Assembly (NCBI GenBank): GCA_036897095.1
Contig: JAYMSP010000190.1
Span: 1 to 64,000 of the forward strand
DNA: 64,000 nucleotides
Reading direction: 5' to 3'
Origin: Plantago elongata
Taxonomy: Eukaryota; Streptophyta; Magnoliopsida; Lamiales; Plantaginaceae
Shown here: positions 11,657-23,940 of the stretch, one piece after another
Numbering within the stretch: the first letter of the stretch is position 1
Layout: each line of letters opens with the position of its first letter
Translations under genes and position numbers: made by a program
Notes under the pieces: model-generated
What the model saw: only the letters and a program-made list of their open reading frames with translations
Database searches by the model: none
What the model was told of the DNA's origin: nothing

Positions 11657-12118
11657 TTGAAACTATTGTTAATAGAATTAAATTTTAAACACATCACAAG
11701 GCAATTTATTCATTACACTCATGGTGTGGGCCACAAAACATGTGCACATGGACTGATTCGCCATTCTGGATCAGGCTTAGGATTTAAGCCCACCAGATTC
11801 GTGCATGGGTTTTGTCCAAGCTGGGTTTCATTGCCACGTAAGCGAAATCGACGAATCACGTCCTTGTCCGGCTTCAAAACCCGGGTAGTTAGGCTCCCGA
11901 AACCCCATTACGAAATGTGTAACAAATTGGATATTTTGGACCATGATCGTCTCTAAGGCCGGATTTTAACTAACCAAACAAAGCAGAAAGAAATTGGACT
12001 AGTTGATGAATTCAACAAGGCAAGAATACGCTATACACACCTAGTGTTTGTCTCTAAATCTTGTTAAACTATAGTCTGCAACTTTATATAAGCGTGAACT
12101 AATTTATGAGTGATTAAA

Positions 12119-12267
12119 GGGGCTGATTGGCATGACATTTGAATGAGAATTTTGGTGAAATTGTGTTTGAAATGGAATTGAAATGGGGGTATTTAAAGTG
12201 TATTTTAGGCTAAATCACTATTCATCGAGTTAAATTTGGGCATTTAAATGCCTGGCCAATCAGCCCC
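12119..12267. mobile_element. Tourist/PIF-like MITE, GGGCTGATTGG family, copy 2
   Basis: The 149-bp element begins GGGGCTGATTGG and ends CCAATCAGCCCC, a perfect 12-base terminal inverted repeat. TAA lies at or next to both ends, as expected of PIF/Harbinger insertions. The interior shares TTTTGGTGAAATTGTGTTTG and the AAATCACTATTCATCGA step with the copy near 62.7 kb. There is no coding capacity. Confidence 0.8.
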
Positions 12268-12552
12268 TAATAGATTCATTGATTTTGTCGCGACATGGGA
12301 AGTGAAAAGAACTTGCATTTCAGATACAGACTAGGTGATGATAGGCAAATAAAAGGGACCATGAATCACATCACCTTAATAATTTGTTAGATGAAAAATA
12401 AAGTACAAACATGAAGCTTTAGATAGATGGATAGATCCATCTGGTCGCCATCTTGCAAAATTGGGTCATCTTGTGCCTTAAAAAGAAAGAACACATATAC
12501 CCATTTGAGGATCACTTTTGGTTAATATATTGACGATAGACTATGAGGCGGT

Positions 12553-12700
12553 ATTTTTTTCAATTGAAAATCAGCTCAGTTCAGTCAAGTTCAGTTTAAC
12601 TCGACTTAGTTATAATTTATACATTGCTTCAGTTTAGTCCAGTTCAGTTCAGTCTAGTTCAATTCAATAAATTTCAGTTGACAAGAACACAGACTAAGTC
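12553..12700. repeat. CAGTTCAGTT-rich interspersed repeat, copy 1
   Basis: The block is built of degenerate TTCAGTT/CCAGTTCAG steps with a central ACTTAGTTATAATTTATACATT word. It ends in TCAGTTGACAAGAACACAGACTAAG. An inverted relative lies at 38629-38850 and further relatives near 5330-5480, 56280-56410, 57010-57130 and 59048-59220. The shared ends (GTTCTTGTCAACTGAAAT against GTCCTCTTCGACTGAAAAT) suggest a MITE-like element, but target duplications are not clear. Confidence 0.5.
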
Positions 12701-13210
12701 TATGTACATGTTATCTTATGACATCTAGGCTAGGGTGTTGATTAAAGGTCTAATACCAACCATTAATAATACAATGTACCAGAAAGAAAGAAAGAAAGAA
12801 CGAACATAAGAAGGGCAAGATTATAATTATTGAAGAGAGATCGATCGACCATTATATATCTCTTTCTGGGTGGCAGCTATATTTGCTTGGCTATCCTATT
12901 ATATTCTCTAGCTATATATATGGGGTGCGTGTTGTGATGATCATGATGTATCGATCTATCATGTTACTAGTCCAAATCTTTTGGCTTTAGCTATCTTAAT
13001 TAATTAAGCTGACTACCAAAAAAAAAGAATGACTACCAAAAAAAAAAGAAGAGGATATGTTTGTTCTCATCCACAACCCAGAGGTCGTTGGGCAAAACCT
13101 CTGACACTTGGTGTAACTGTGGTTGTGGAAATGTACGTATTATATATCATAAAGATTAATTGGTTTAGAATTGAAGCGTTCGTTTCCCATCGTTTCCCAT
13201 TTAAATTAAA

Positions 13211-13461
13211 GGGCTGATTGAAGTAACATTCAAATGCCCGTTTAAATGTTACTCGAAGATTTTGTGTTTGTTATGGCATTTAAATGTCGATGATCGAAAT
13301 GACTCTACAGTAGCAACATTTTTCTCTACCTATATAACAAACTTATAATAACCTATACAATTACAATTCTATACCAAACACAATTTATCAATTCCACTAT
13401 AATTTCAATCACTATTCAGGCATTTAAATTGGGGCATTTAAATCGCATGTCAATCAGCCCC
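13211..13461. mobile_element. Tourist/PIF-like MITE, longer GGGCTGATTG variant
   Basis: The 251-bp element starts GGGCTGATTG and ends CAATCAGCCC with AT-rich TTAAA/TAATT flanks. GCATTTAAAT words occur near both ends as a subterminal repeat. The middle (an AATTTATCAATTCCACTAT step) is like the 26.5 and 38 kb elements, so the copy links the two MITE groups of the window. There is no ORF. Confidence 0.65.
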
Positions 13462-14326
13462 TAATTTTTATAAAATATTTAATTTGAATGGAAAGATGGA
13501 TATAACATAGTGTTCGGAGACATTTATAAATAGATTTAGCATACTATTTAAAATGTAGTCACTCGATATCAGTATATTAATTAAAGAGATGCTCTTTTGA
13601 ATTGTCTAGGTTCCAACTCCGAACAACACTTTCTGAATACCAAATTTCTTTCCTTCTTCGATGAGCTTTACTTCAACGTCTTCAATCGGTTTGAGCTTCA
13701 TGTTAAAAGCCAATCTTTTTTTTATATATTTTCATTTGAAAATTCCGATCAATATTGTTATAATAGTTATTATGTCATGTTCCATAAAAACAATCTTGCT
13801 AAAAAGAATTAATATTTAATAATTCTTATGTGTGAGTATATTATACGATATCTAACTAGTTTTTATATAATGAATTATAAACGTTGAAAAATAATTATTA
13901 TTAAAAAATTGAAACAAACCATTATAAAATGTATACATTTAAACGAAATATTAGTCATTCAACCGAAACACAATATTTGAAAATGTGAATATGCAGAACC
14001 AATTTAATTTTTAATTTAATTATTTATTTTAAACATAATTTTTCTTTATACAATGTACTCAATATATTTATACATGAACAAATATATTGTATTCTATATT
14101 TCTATTTACCCCTAACAAATACAATGTGTGTGTGTTTGACAACATCATATCTCTCAACCTTATTTTTATTTACATAAATTGCAATTCTAAGCCATATAAC
14201 CTCCGAACTAAATTTTATTACGATTTTGTTTTCATTTTCGTATCCATAACATGCACATGTATGCTTATTGATAACTCTATGATGTAGAACCAACTATTTG
14301 CTGAAGAACAGTCAAATAGCTCACAA
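13462..14326. other. AT-rich spacer before the DUF1645 copy
   Basis: The stretch contains short chance ORFs in very AT-rich DNA and no recognisable gene or repeat. Confidence 0.5.
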
Positions 14327-14800
14327 TTGACAATGTGGGCGTCGAGATTATATATGAATGTGAATGTGAAATCGGAGGAGGAGGAGAATAAATGATCGGG
14401 TTAGCGACGCCATGGGCATCGAGATCTTCTTGGCCGGGATGAACTTGAGCTCGAGTCGGTGGGTATTTCTGAAGGAGTTGTTGTACAGGAGTAAGAGTGA
14501 AGGGAGGAATCACGAAGGGCAGCATAAGATTTGGGGATTTTCTCCGGTGGTGAAGGAGAATAAGCCGATTCAGCCGCTAACGAGTAGTACGAGTACGAGC
14601 AAGGTAAAGCGAAGAAGAATGTGGTGGGGAAAAAGTCATCGTCGTCGCTGCATGAGGTGCATTACACGACGAAGAGAGCTCTTGCGGAAGAGATGAAGAG
14701 GAGGACGTTTTTGCCGTATAGGCAAGGGTTGATTGGTTGCTTGGGATTCAGTTCGAAAGGATATGGTGCCATGAATGGTTTTGCTCGAGCTTTGAATCCT
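14327..14800 (+). pseudogene. Broken partial copy of the DUF1645 gene (C-terminal half)
   Basis: This block aligns with the second half of the intact DUF1645 gene at about 6205-6672 and is very similar to it; the last 120 bases differ by only a few substitutions. It carries the RWVFLKELLYRSKSEGR and RRTFLPYRQGLIGCLGF blocks. It lacks the N-terminal half. A GGA codon of the parent has become TGA near 14394, and loss of one A near 14604 shifts the frame. Homology stops right after GCTTTGAATCCT, before the parent's stop codon and 3' untranslated region, and there is no poly(A) tract, so a DNA-level duplication is likelier than retroposition. Because the parent is intronless, absence of introns is uninformative. 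High similarity implies a recent origin or gene conversion. Confidence 0.85.
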
Positions 14801-15458
14801 ACAACTCGATTTAAATAAACTCTTAATGCAACCTACTCTAGTTACGTTTTATATTATATTGACAGGTTTGAAAAAAAGTCATGGTACCACATGTTACTAG
14901 CTTCTTGGAGCTTTGACCAACAAAGCGAGTGGAAGTATATAAGATTTGCTTTTGTGTACCGTAAAACGTCAAACTGTAAAAGAATCAAGTGTGAAAGACC
15001 CTTTAGTTATGATACCCAGAAGCACGGCTAATTTTGATGAACTTACTCGGTTTTGTAATGAAAATTTAGCCGTAGGCATATAATTGATTTAGATGGCTAG
15101 GACATATCTCACTCCGTACCAAATAAGTTGTTCAATTTTATCATTTAAGGCGCTCCGTAGATTTATTCACTTTCATTTCCTTACCATTTTATAAACAATT
15201 ATATAATTTTATTTTTCCATTACTCTTAATTAAAAGAATTAACAAGTAACATAAACAATCCAACCAACTACTAATAAAGTTATAAAGTAGGAGTATATAT
15301 CACACTTGTACAATATGTAGTGTTATAAATCGCTTTAATTTATGTACATAAACGATAAACTGGATAATTTCTCTCGACGGAGAAAGTAATAATTAAAGAT
15401 GTAAATGAAGTTTCCCATCGACTGTTTGCTACTTGTAATGATCATATGACTAATATAT
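14801..15458. other. Intergenic DNA, nothing recognised
   Basis: The DNA is AT-rich, with a degenerate Stowaway-like word (ACTCCGTACCAAATAAG) near 15113. There is no gene. Confidence 0.45.
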
Positions 15459-15460
15459 TA

Positions 15461-15676
15461 CTCCTTTGTCTCATTAATTATGAAATAATTTAATTTTACA
15501 CGTTTTTTAAGAAAAATATATGGTATTTAATAAGAATGAGTTTGAGATAGAAATTATATGTGGATCCAATAATATGTGGTTAAAAATTAAGGTTATTTTT
15601 GTAAATAAAAAGTTATTTTATTTTGATGGGACGTCGAAAACGAAAAAATATTTTATTTTTAACGGGACGGAGGGAG
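15461..15676. mobile_element. Stowaway (Tc1/Mariner-type) MITE, 216 bp
   Basis: The element has ends CTCCTTTGTCTC and GGGACGGAGGGAG, the Stowaway CTCCCTCCGTCCC signature, and TA dinucleotides directly outside both ends. Its interior (a GAGTTTGAGATAGAAATTA step, then an AATATGTGGTTAAAAATTA step) matches the two copies near 55.1-55.7 kb. No transposase is encoded. Confidence 0.85.
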
Positions 15677-15678
15677 TA

Positions 15679-17290
15679 ATTTAGATGAGCTCCAATGGAG
15701 CCATCGTGGAGAAGCGTCGTAAAATAATCAGCCATGCTATTAGCTACTCTATTTGGAATGAATATAAAAGTACACTTTCATCTATGATCCCATGACGTTT
15801 GCATTTATGTACAACACCTATGTTCTTAAAATAATAATGTTTGTTAGTATATTTTAATCCATTTAGACATACAATTTTAAGTTATGGGAGATGAAACCTT
15901 TTAATTTTGTAAATCTATGAGACACCACATTTAGGTGTCTACATCAATCCTAAATAGCTATATTTTGTTGCACAATTTCAGGATTTTGAATTTTGTTCTA
16001 CTTATTTCTTTCTAACTTCTGTTCTAACCAGTTAAGAAGTCTTCTTTGTTTAAGAAAGAAATAAAAATACTACGGTCCTGTTTGTTATACCGCCGAAGTG
16101 GCCATCTCCCCACTCAAATCGAATATTTTATAAAAAAAAATTCAATTTCAATTAAAAGAACCCACTTAAATTCTATACCAATTAGTCCCTACATTGTAAA
16201 GTTGTGAGTATAAATTCGAACACAAGAATCATGGTGGAGGTAGTTGAACAGTAGTATGTCTTCTGGCTGGTTTATGATTTAGACTCAGCATCATAACTCA
16301 TTAGGTAGTTGGTGACTTTTACCAATCATAAACAACTCAAATAGTAGCGAGGTATATGTAATTGTTTTAGACTCAAATGTAGTTGTCAAGTGTTCAACAT
16401 ATGAGAAACAAATTTGTATTTGCATATCCTATGAAGACTGAAGAGGTCCTCAGGTCCATATGAAAATCACCCTAAACATTTATATATTTGCCTGTTTATA
16501 TTAAAATTTCACCCTCAAACTGAATGTATTCATATTATTATTACAAATAAGAAAAAAACGTACAAGGATAATCAGTGGTGAAGCCAATACATATTCAGTG
16601 TGGGTATTGTATAGTTTATATTACATATAACAAAGTTCAAAACATACTTGTTAAAATTCATGAAATCTCACATATAATAATCCAAATAAATAAAATCTGC
16701 ACATTATTGTTGTCAAGTCACATAATTTTTTTCATTATTAACTATAGTATAGATTCTATTTATGAAAAAAAGGTCAACAAGATATTATTTTATTTATAGT
16801 ATAGAAGAGGAATAGAAGACCTAAACATTTGTGAAAAATAGGAAATTTACTAGAAGCAAACAGGGGCCATGAAAAGGCCGAACCTTTCGGCTCGGAAATA
16901 CACGTACAGGAGAAGTTAAAATAAATTCTTGTGTAAATTGCAATTGAGTTTAACCAAACAAATTTAACAAGAAGAGGGAAAGGAACAAAAACACTGAGCG
17001 GGGAACAACAAAAAAGAAACCACCATTCCACAACAAAAAGAAGAAGATCACCCATTTTTTCTAGGTGTAGAAACCACCATTTCTTCTTTTTCTCTCTGCC
17101 CCTTTTTTTTGTATTGTTTTGTTTTCTCTCTTTGCTTCTTTATACAACTTTCCCCTGCATTTCTCTCTTGGTGCTGTTTCTTTCAAGAAAAATCGAATCT
17201 TTGTTCAAAAAAAGCATGCATTTTGATTCTTGAATGTCCAAGAAACTTTTTCTGGGAAAGGCGTCATTTTGATCACCATTTTGCTCTGCA
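15679..17290. other. Intergenic DNA and kinesin 5' region
   Basis: A fragment of a GTTTGTTATA-type MITE lies at about 16077-16196 and shares a CATCTCCCCACTCAAATCGA word with copies near 24.5 kb (inverted) and 58.3 kb. From about 17050 the DNA becomes C/T-rich and probably holds the kinesin 5' leader. No TATA box can be chosen with confidence. Confidence 0.45.
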
Positions 17291-20200
17291 ATGGCGGAAG
17301 GGATGTTGCAAATCAATGTGGCTTCACTTGTTGAAGATGTGCTTCAACAGCATGGCAAGAGATTGAGTGACATTGACTTGGCTTCAAGAAAAGCTCAAGA
17401 AGCTTGTAAGATTATTATCCTCTTAATCTATCTCCTCATCTTTCTTTTTTTCTAACTTTTTTTTTAATATATTTATGAATTATGTATGTCACTTTATTAA
17501 TTCATGGAAAGTAATTAATTTTGGGATTATGTTATTAGACAATGTATGTAACATGTTTGATCCTGACCTTTAATCTGTAGTTGGGTCTGCATTTAATGTA
17601 ATTTTGTTAGTAATACTAGTATGTGATATGTGGTGTTAAGTTAGATGTGATTGGATTGTCACTGGAGTTACTAAATAACGGTGAGTTTTGTATCAGCATT
17701 GAGGAGATATGAAGCTGCAGGATGGTTACGAAAGATGGTAGGAGTAGTAGGAGGGAAAGATTTAGCGGCTCAGCCTTCCGATGAGGAATTTAGACTTGGA
17801 TTACGAAGTGGGATTGTACTTTGCAATGCTCTCAACAAGATTCAGGCTGGGACTATTCCGAAAGTAAGACTAATCGTTTGCCTTGTTTCCTTTAAACATT
17901 TAGATTTCTGGTTGTTTTTTGTTGGTTTATGGTATATAGTATATCACTTTTTGGTTTCTTTCTAGGTAGTCGAAGCACCTGCGGATATTGTCCCAGATGG
18001 TGCTGCTCTATCTGCGTATCAGTACTTTGAAAATGTTAGGAACTTTCTTGATGCCATTGGGGAATTAGGGGTCCCAACTTTTGAAGCGTCTGACTTAGAA
18101 GAGGTAAATATATCAAGTCTGTGTATAATGTGCACTGTGTTCTTGTTTATGTTGTAATGTAATAAGGAAGGAAATGTGATGCTAGTTGTCAAATTTGAAT
18201 AAAATATCAGGGAGGGAAGACTTCTAGGATTGTGAGTTCGGTACTGGCTTTAAAGTCATATCACGAGTGGCATGAAGGAGGTAGAAATGGAGTCTGGAGA
18301 TTTAGTGGAAATTCGAAGCCAGCTTCTTCCACGAAGCAGTTTTTCAGAAAAAATTCTGAATTGTTCATGAATTCAATTTCCAGAAGCTTGTCAGAGGAGA
18401 AGTCTCATAATAGTGTATCAAGCGAGAGTAACTTGTGTGATCAGGACCTCAGTGAAATGGTGTGTACACATACTTTCTTTAGATATTCAATGTGTTGAAC
18501 ATAAAGTCATCATTAAGTGAGTTCACTCTTATCGATGGCAGGGTATGTCTAGTGATTCTCTATATGCTCTTATCCGTGAACTTCTGACCGATAAAAAACA
18601 AGAAGATATTCCTGTGGTGAGTTTTCACTTGCTTTCGTTTTAGAATTTATTTGAGCAGGTGGTTCATAGTATTGCCAAAATTCTGTAATGAGAGCATGAG
18701 TTATTCTAACACATGACAACACAGATTGTGGAGGGTATGTTGAGTAAAGTGATGGAGGAATTTGAGCAGAGGTTGGCAGTCCATCATGAACAGGTTAGTC
18801 AAGATACGAGTATGCATTATTTTAGCAATAAGTACCGATATTTAGGAAACAATGTATGTTTGTTTTCTTTAGAGAGAACAAAGTTTTAGGTTTCAAGAAC
18901 CAAGTTACATTGCTTGGTATTACAGATGATCACAGATTCAAGGGATAACAACATTCCTGATCCTCAAAAGCCTCTCATGAGACATGCTTCTGAAGAGATA
19001 GAGGTGCGATATTTATTTAGTTCATCTTAACTTGCACATTTATCATAAATTTATAAGAACAAATTGGTGACTTTTCTTTTTGTCTGTTACACAAGCCTCC
19101 AATCATCATAGCAAAAGACAGCAGCTGCACTGTGAATGAGACTATGAAGGATACATTTGACGGTGAATCAGAAGACCAGCACTTGGTTGGGCAAAAACGT
19201 TTGACCAAACAACAACGCTTGGCTGAACACCAGCAAAGAGGCATACAGGTTGCCATTTCTTTAGTTCAAACTAACAAAATAATATTATCATTTTCAGCTG
19301 GAAATTTATTTTCCATGTAATGTATAGGAGCTAAAGAGTACCCTTCACTCTGCAAAAGAAGATTTGCAAATTATGCAAATGAAGTATCAAGAGGAAGTCA
19401 ACAATCTTGGTAAATACATCCATGGTCTGGCTCATGCAGCTTCTGGATACCAAAAGGTTCTTGAGGAGAATCGTAAACTGTACAATCAAGTACAAGACCT
19501 TAAAGGTAAAAGTACTCATATGTCAATCTTGCTATGTTGACCGAATATCGTATATATATGCAGGGATAATTCACATGTTCTTTCCCGTTTTACAGGAAAT
19601 ATAAGGGTTTATTGCCGAGTAAGACCTTTTCTGTCTGGGGAAAAAAACCGTACAAGCAGTGTGGGGGATGTTGATGAGAGGACTCTAACAATAATCTCTC
19701 AGTTGAGAAATGGAAAAGAAGCGAAAAAGGCTTTCACTTTCAACAGAGCTTTTGGTCCATCTTCAAGCCAAGGTCGCTAAGGTCCCCGATCAGTTTTTTC
19801 TTCCAATAAGTTACCTAAGTATCAGATTCATTTCAATTACCAGTTTGTTCCCCCTTTTTTGGTTATGCAGAAGAAGTATATGTAGACATGCAGCCATTGG
19901 TTCGATCCGTTCTAGATGGTTATAATGTTTGTATATTTGCTTATGGCCAAACAGGATCCGGGAAAACTTTCACAATGGTAGGTGCTTATTCATAAGTTAA
20001 TTTGACTAAACTGACAGACCGTTGATCTCATTAAAGTGTAATGTTGACTATTTCTCCGCAGACAGGACCAGAAGTCCTTACAAAAGAAAGCTTGGGAGTC
20101 AATTTTCGGGCTTTGGGTGACTTGTTTGATATCGCAGAACAGAGAAAAGACACAATTTCATACGGCATCTCTGTTCAGATGATGGAGATCTATAATGAGC

Positions 20201-22128
20201 AAGTTAGAGATCTTCTGGTCACAGATGGCCAGAATAAAAAATATCCTCCGAGTGACTAACCGTTTACAGTTTTCATTCTTCATACTGTATGTTTGGCTTG
20301 GCTCGTAATTTTATCGTTTTCTTAACTACAATTGAAGCACGTTAGAAATCCGGAATAACTCCCAGAATGGTTTTAATGTACCAAATGCAAATCTCGTGCC
20401 TGTTTCTTCAACATCAGATGTCATCGCTGTGATGAACATTGGTCAGAAAAACCGTGCTGTTGGTTCTACAGCCATGAATGATCGTAGTAGTCGTTCTCAC
20501 AGGTATACACTCACCGATATATTCTATATTTTATGTATTGTGGTCAGGCACTGTCCATTTCATTTTTATAGGTTTTTCTTTGGGGGCATAATAAAGTTGT
20601 GAATGAGTAATGTCACCACTGTGTTTTTATTCATGAGGATTCCATTGTTTTTCCCTTGTTATTATTTTTAATCAAGATAATAATGTGCAAAAAAAATGTT
20701 TATTTGTAGTTGCCTCACAGTTCATGTTCAAGGTAAAGATCTGGCTTCTGGTGCACTTCTTCGTGGATGTATGCATCTGGTTGACCTTGCCGGAAGTGAA
20801 AGAGTAGATAAAACTGATGCAACTGGTGATAGATTAAAGGAGGCACAACACATTAATCGGTCTTTATCCGCTTTGGGAGATGTAATATCCTCTCTTGCTC
20901 AAAAGCAGTCGCATGTTCCATACAGAAACAGTAAACTTACGCAGTTGCTTCAAGATTCACTCGGTATAACACAGATATTTTAACATTGCAAACACCCTTT
21001 CGTAGCGTGGGATCAGTGCTAAGTATATATCTCTAATTCAATACTTGCAGGAGGACAAGCAAAAACACTAATGTTTGTTCATATTAGTCCGGAACCTGAT
21101 GCTCTGGGAGAAACAATCAGTACTCTTAAATTTGCCGAACGCGTTTCAATGGTGGAGCTTGGTGCTGCTAAGGCAAACAAAGACAGTTCTAATGTCAAAG
21201 AATTAAAAGACCAGGTATTGTTCGCGCTATGAACTTATTATTCATATAGTTCTGTTCGTCTTCCTTTTTATATCTGTTGAAAACCATGAGCTTATTACAT
21301 GCAGATTTCCAGTCTTAAAGCTGCTTTAGCACGGAAAGAGGGAGGAGAGTTAAGTAGCCAGCAACAAGGTACGTATGCCAGCAACGACATGATCAGATTT
21401 CAGTCGCCTGGATCTTCTCCTTTAGGTTCAAGTTGGAGCAGTGCTGCTGATCTCAGTAAACTAGAGGTATGCCCGTACTCTACTTCATTTGTCTGGAACT
21501 TTTGTTGACTGGCATAAAAGCCAGAAATAAGCTTCTTTTTATTTTTAATTGATTTATGTTATGGACTCAGGGAGTGAAATCTACATCAACATCAAGGAGG
21601 CAAAGCCTGGATAGTGAAGACTTGTCAGTGGATTCGTCCTCTCTAATAGATGAGGAAAAAGGTGATTGGGTTGATAAGGTTATCGTTAACATTTCAGCAG
21701 ACCGACGACACAGCCTAGACAATGGTTTAGCCCAGACTAGATTCGAAGCATCACTCGTCGATGACTTGGATGAACTAGAATCCACGACTAGTGATTGTTC
21801 GGAGCTTGATGACAAGTGGCAACAGAGTGTTCCTAGATCCCACAGCATGCCAAATGGAGTTGGCTCAAAACTCAGAAAACCTAGTCTGGTCCAGAAAAAG
21901 AGCCTGGAAACAAGGTTACAATCTCTCCACTAACTATTACCATAGTTCCTCTATAATGTAGCTTTTCTTCACTTCGTTCTTTGTTCATATGCATTTTTTG
22001 TTTACAGGAGCCTAATTCCTGCACCGCAAACCAAGAGAGTTGCGAAGGGGAGTCAATCACCGCTGAATAAACAAGTGCGAAAATCGGTCTCTAATGATGT
22101 TAGGCGAAAAGCAACCAGCGGAAAGTGA
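17291..22128 (+). CDS. KIN-14 kinesin with N-terminal calponin-homology domain (18 exons, 963 aa)
   Basis: Exons: 17291-17405, 17697-17863, 17966-18103, 18211-18459, 18542-18616, 18725-18793, 18926-19003, 19096-19248, 19328-19505, 19596-19772, 19871-19977, 20062-20240, 20341-20502, 20710-20963, 21051-21214, 21305-21466, 21571-21914, 22008-22128. They total 2892 nt. A calponin-homology domain spans about residues 40-163. Sequence of mixed character and short coiled-coil segments follow to about 400. The KIN-14 neck and motor start is [11 protein letters not shown] at 408-418, the P-loop GQTGSGKT is near 492-499, switch I NDRSSRSH is near 608-615, and switch [10 protein letters not shown] is at 639-646. 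The position of the neck before the motor is diagnostic of minus-end-directed KIN-14. CH-domain KIN-14 proteins are plant-specific and are known to bind microtubules and, in several cases, actin. All introns are GT-AG except intron 12 (20241-20340), which is AT-AC. The start is the first ATG after a C/T-rich leader and gives the family N-terminus [20 protein letters not shown]. Confidence 0.95.
20241..20340 (+). other. AT-AC U12-type intron in the kinesin motor domain
   Basis: The intron is 100 bases long. It begins ATATCCTC, matching the U12 5' splice site (ATATCCTTT) at seven of the first eight bases, and ends AC. A TTTTCTTAAC branch-site match to the U12 consensus TTCCTTAAC lies about 13 bases before the end. 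Splicing here joins AA to G to restore a Lys codon (562) and gives the family sequence [14 protein letters not shown]. Without it the frame meets a stop at 20257-20259, and no GT donor restores the conserved LEIRN segment. The total CDS length is a multiple of three only with this intron removed. Confidence 0.9.
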
Positions 22129-23307
22129 AACATGCATGCAGTGAGTACTAATGCATGCAGTTCCGGCACGAGCTACAAAGACAGCCTAAAGTCTTGCCTT
22201 GCAAGCATGCGATTTTCTCTGAGTTTCTTGATTTTACTGGGAATGGATGGTGTAGCTAGATTTTGATTGCCTGAGAAGCACATACACAAGGGGTGGCAAA
22301 AGTGTTCCCATTTGCCAAGCTTTTCATTTTTTTTAAATTTTTATTTCTTGTCTATTTTATTTTTTGAGAAATTTGCAGTGGTGGTGTTTTTGGTGCTCCA
22401 CTGTTGAGAGAGTTGATTTGTCTTTATCATTCATCTTCACTTGTTGTTTCTGCAATTCTTTTTGAACTGTACAAAAAAGTTGTTGCAAGTTGCAACTTGC
22501 AGATGTGATTAATACAGTATGAGATATTAAGATGTGATATAGAAATTTTGATTTGTTTTCTTTTGCAAATGCTATCTTAATACTCCATAAATACTTGAAT
22601 TGCAGAAATTTTAACAATCCAGTTTGTTGGCTAGTTACTATTGTAGTTAAGATCCTATGTGGCTCTATCAAGTAATGCATTCTTTCCATTTTCATTTTTC
22701 TCCTGAATTTAACTTACACCTGACTTGAATTTGAGCAATATTTGAGCATGTTCGATCCATGTGAATCTGGCTCAATTTTATAGTTAGGTCTTTAAACTTA
22801 AGCTGGTATATTAATTCATCTTGTCGAAGAATTGAACTTAATCGTATTTAAATACCATTTGAGCTCGGATCGAAGTATAAAAACTGGCTGGACACCAGTA
22901 TTATTTATATATAGTCCTAGACAAGAATATTGAAGGTGAAGACTGAGAAAAGGGGTAGGAAATTCAAATGGATAATTGTCGATTATGCTGCGGGATGTAT
23001 GCGTATTTGTTGGTTCCAGCTTGCTATATGGATTGATTGGATTGGAATAGGACCCATTCATATGTGACACAATAGAAAAGTCGATTTTAAGATATGGATG
23101 AAATATACCTACTCAATCCGTGTTATGTTTCATTTCGTCATTTTGGTATATATCAATTCATCCTAATTTATATTAGGTCCAACTTGGAAATCTGACATTT
23201 TACCAAATAAAAAAGTAATAACGCTCAAGGCACCTATCTAATTGCATTACGAACTACTTTATAAGTTAGCACATTATTATCACGAAAAAATAATCTAAAC
23301 GAAAGAC
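22129..23307. other. Kinesin 3' region and spacer
   Basis: The 3' untranslated region probably reaches about 22500. It contains repeated CATGCATGCAG words at 22130-22160. The rest is AT-rich spacer with no gene. Confidence 0.5.
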
Positions 23308-23315
23308 GTCGTAAG

Positions 23316-23845
23316 CTATGAAGCCCGGGACGTCCAAAATCCCCAAGTCCCCGTTTGGCGACGTTTCCGGGGACACGGGACGTCCCCGTCGGCCGGCTAA
23401 GCTGCGATAACTCGTCATAATTCTCGGATAGAAACCTGTGCCTGGAAGAAAATTGTGATTGGCTTTGTTGGGCCGTTGATTTGATTGGATTTGCTTCTCT
23501 TTTCTCTGATTTTCATAGGAAAGAAAGAAACCGAGATGAAGAAGAGTTGAGAAAGGAGGCGCTGGAAAGAAAGACACGATGGAACAAAGATAGAAGAAGA
23601 AGATACGTTTGTTCCTTTGGAAAGAAAGAAGAAGAGGGTTGATTAGGGTTTTAACCTTCACTCTTTTTGGACCTTTTATTTTTTGGGCTTTCGGATGCGT
23701 ATACTTCTAATTTTAATGTAGGTTCTCTCTCTACGGATCTGAGTTACATATTAAATATATAAAAAATAAAAAATCAAACGTCTCCGTCTCCTACTTTTTT
23801 GAACTTTGACGTCCCGGCGTATTGTCCCGTCCCCGTGCTTCCTAG
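23316..23845. mobile_element. Candidate hAT-like element with GC-rich ends
   Basis: The left end CTATGAAGCCCGGGACG and the complement of the right end CTAGGAAGCACGGGGACG are imperfect inverted repeats. GACGTCC/CCCCGT words are repeated inside both ends. The flanking 8-mers GTCGTAAG (23308-23315) and GCCGTAAA (23846-23853) agree at six of eight positions, suggesting an old target duplication. The 530-bp interior has an open minus-strand frame (23266-23661) but no recognisable domain. The hAT assignment is tentative. Confidence 0.5.
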
Positions 23846-23940
23846 GCCGTAAAGTTGAATGTTAGACAAAACAGGACCTGTAACAGAAAAATAAAATGAT
23901 GACGTCTTAAAAGCTAAAACTAAAGTAATGCAATCAATAT

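Noticed and set aside
20062-20259. Apparent premature stop in the kinesin motor
   Set aside because: The TAA lies inside the AT-AC intron and not in coding sequence; the gene is intact in the spliced model.
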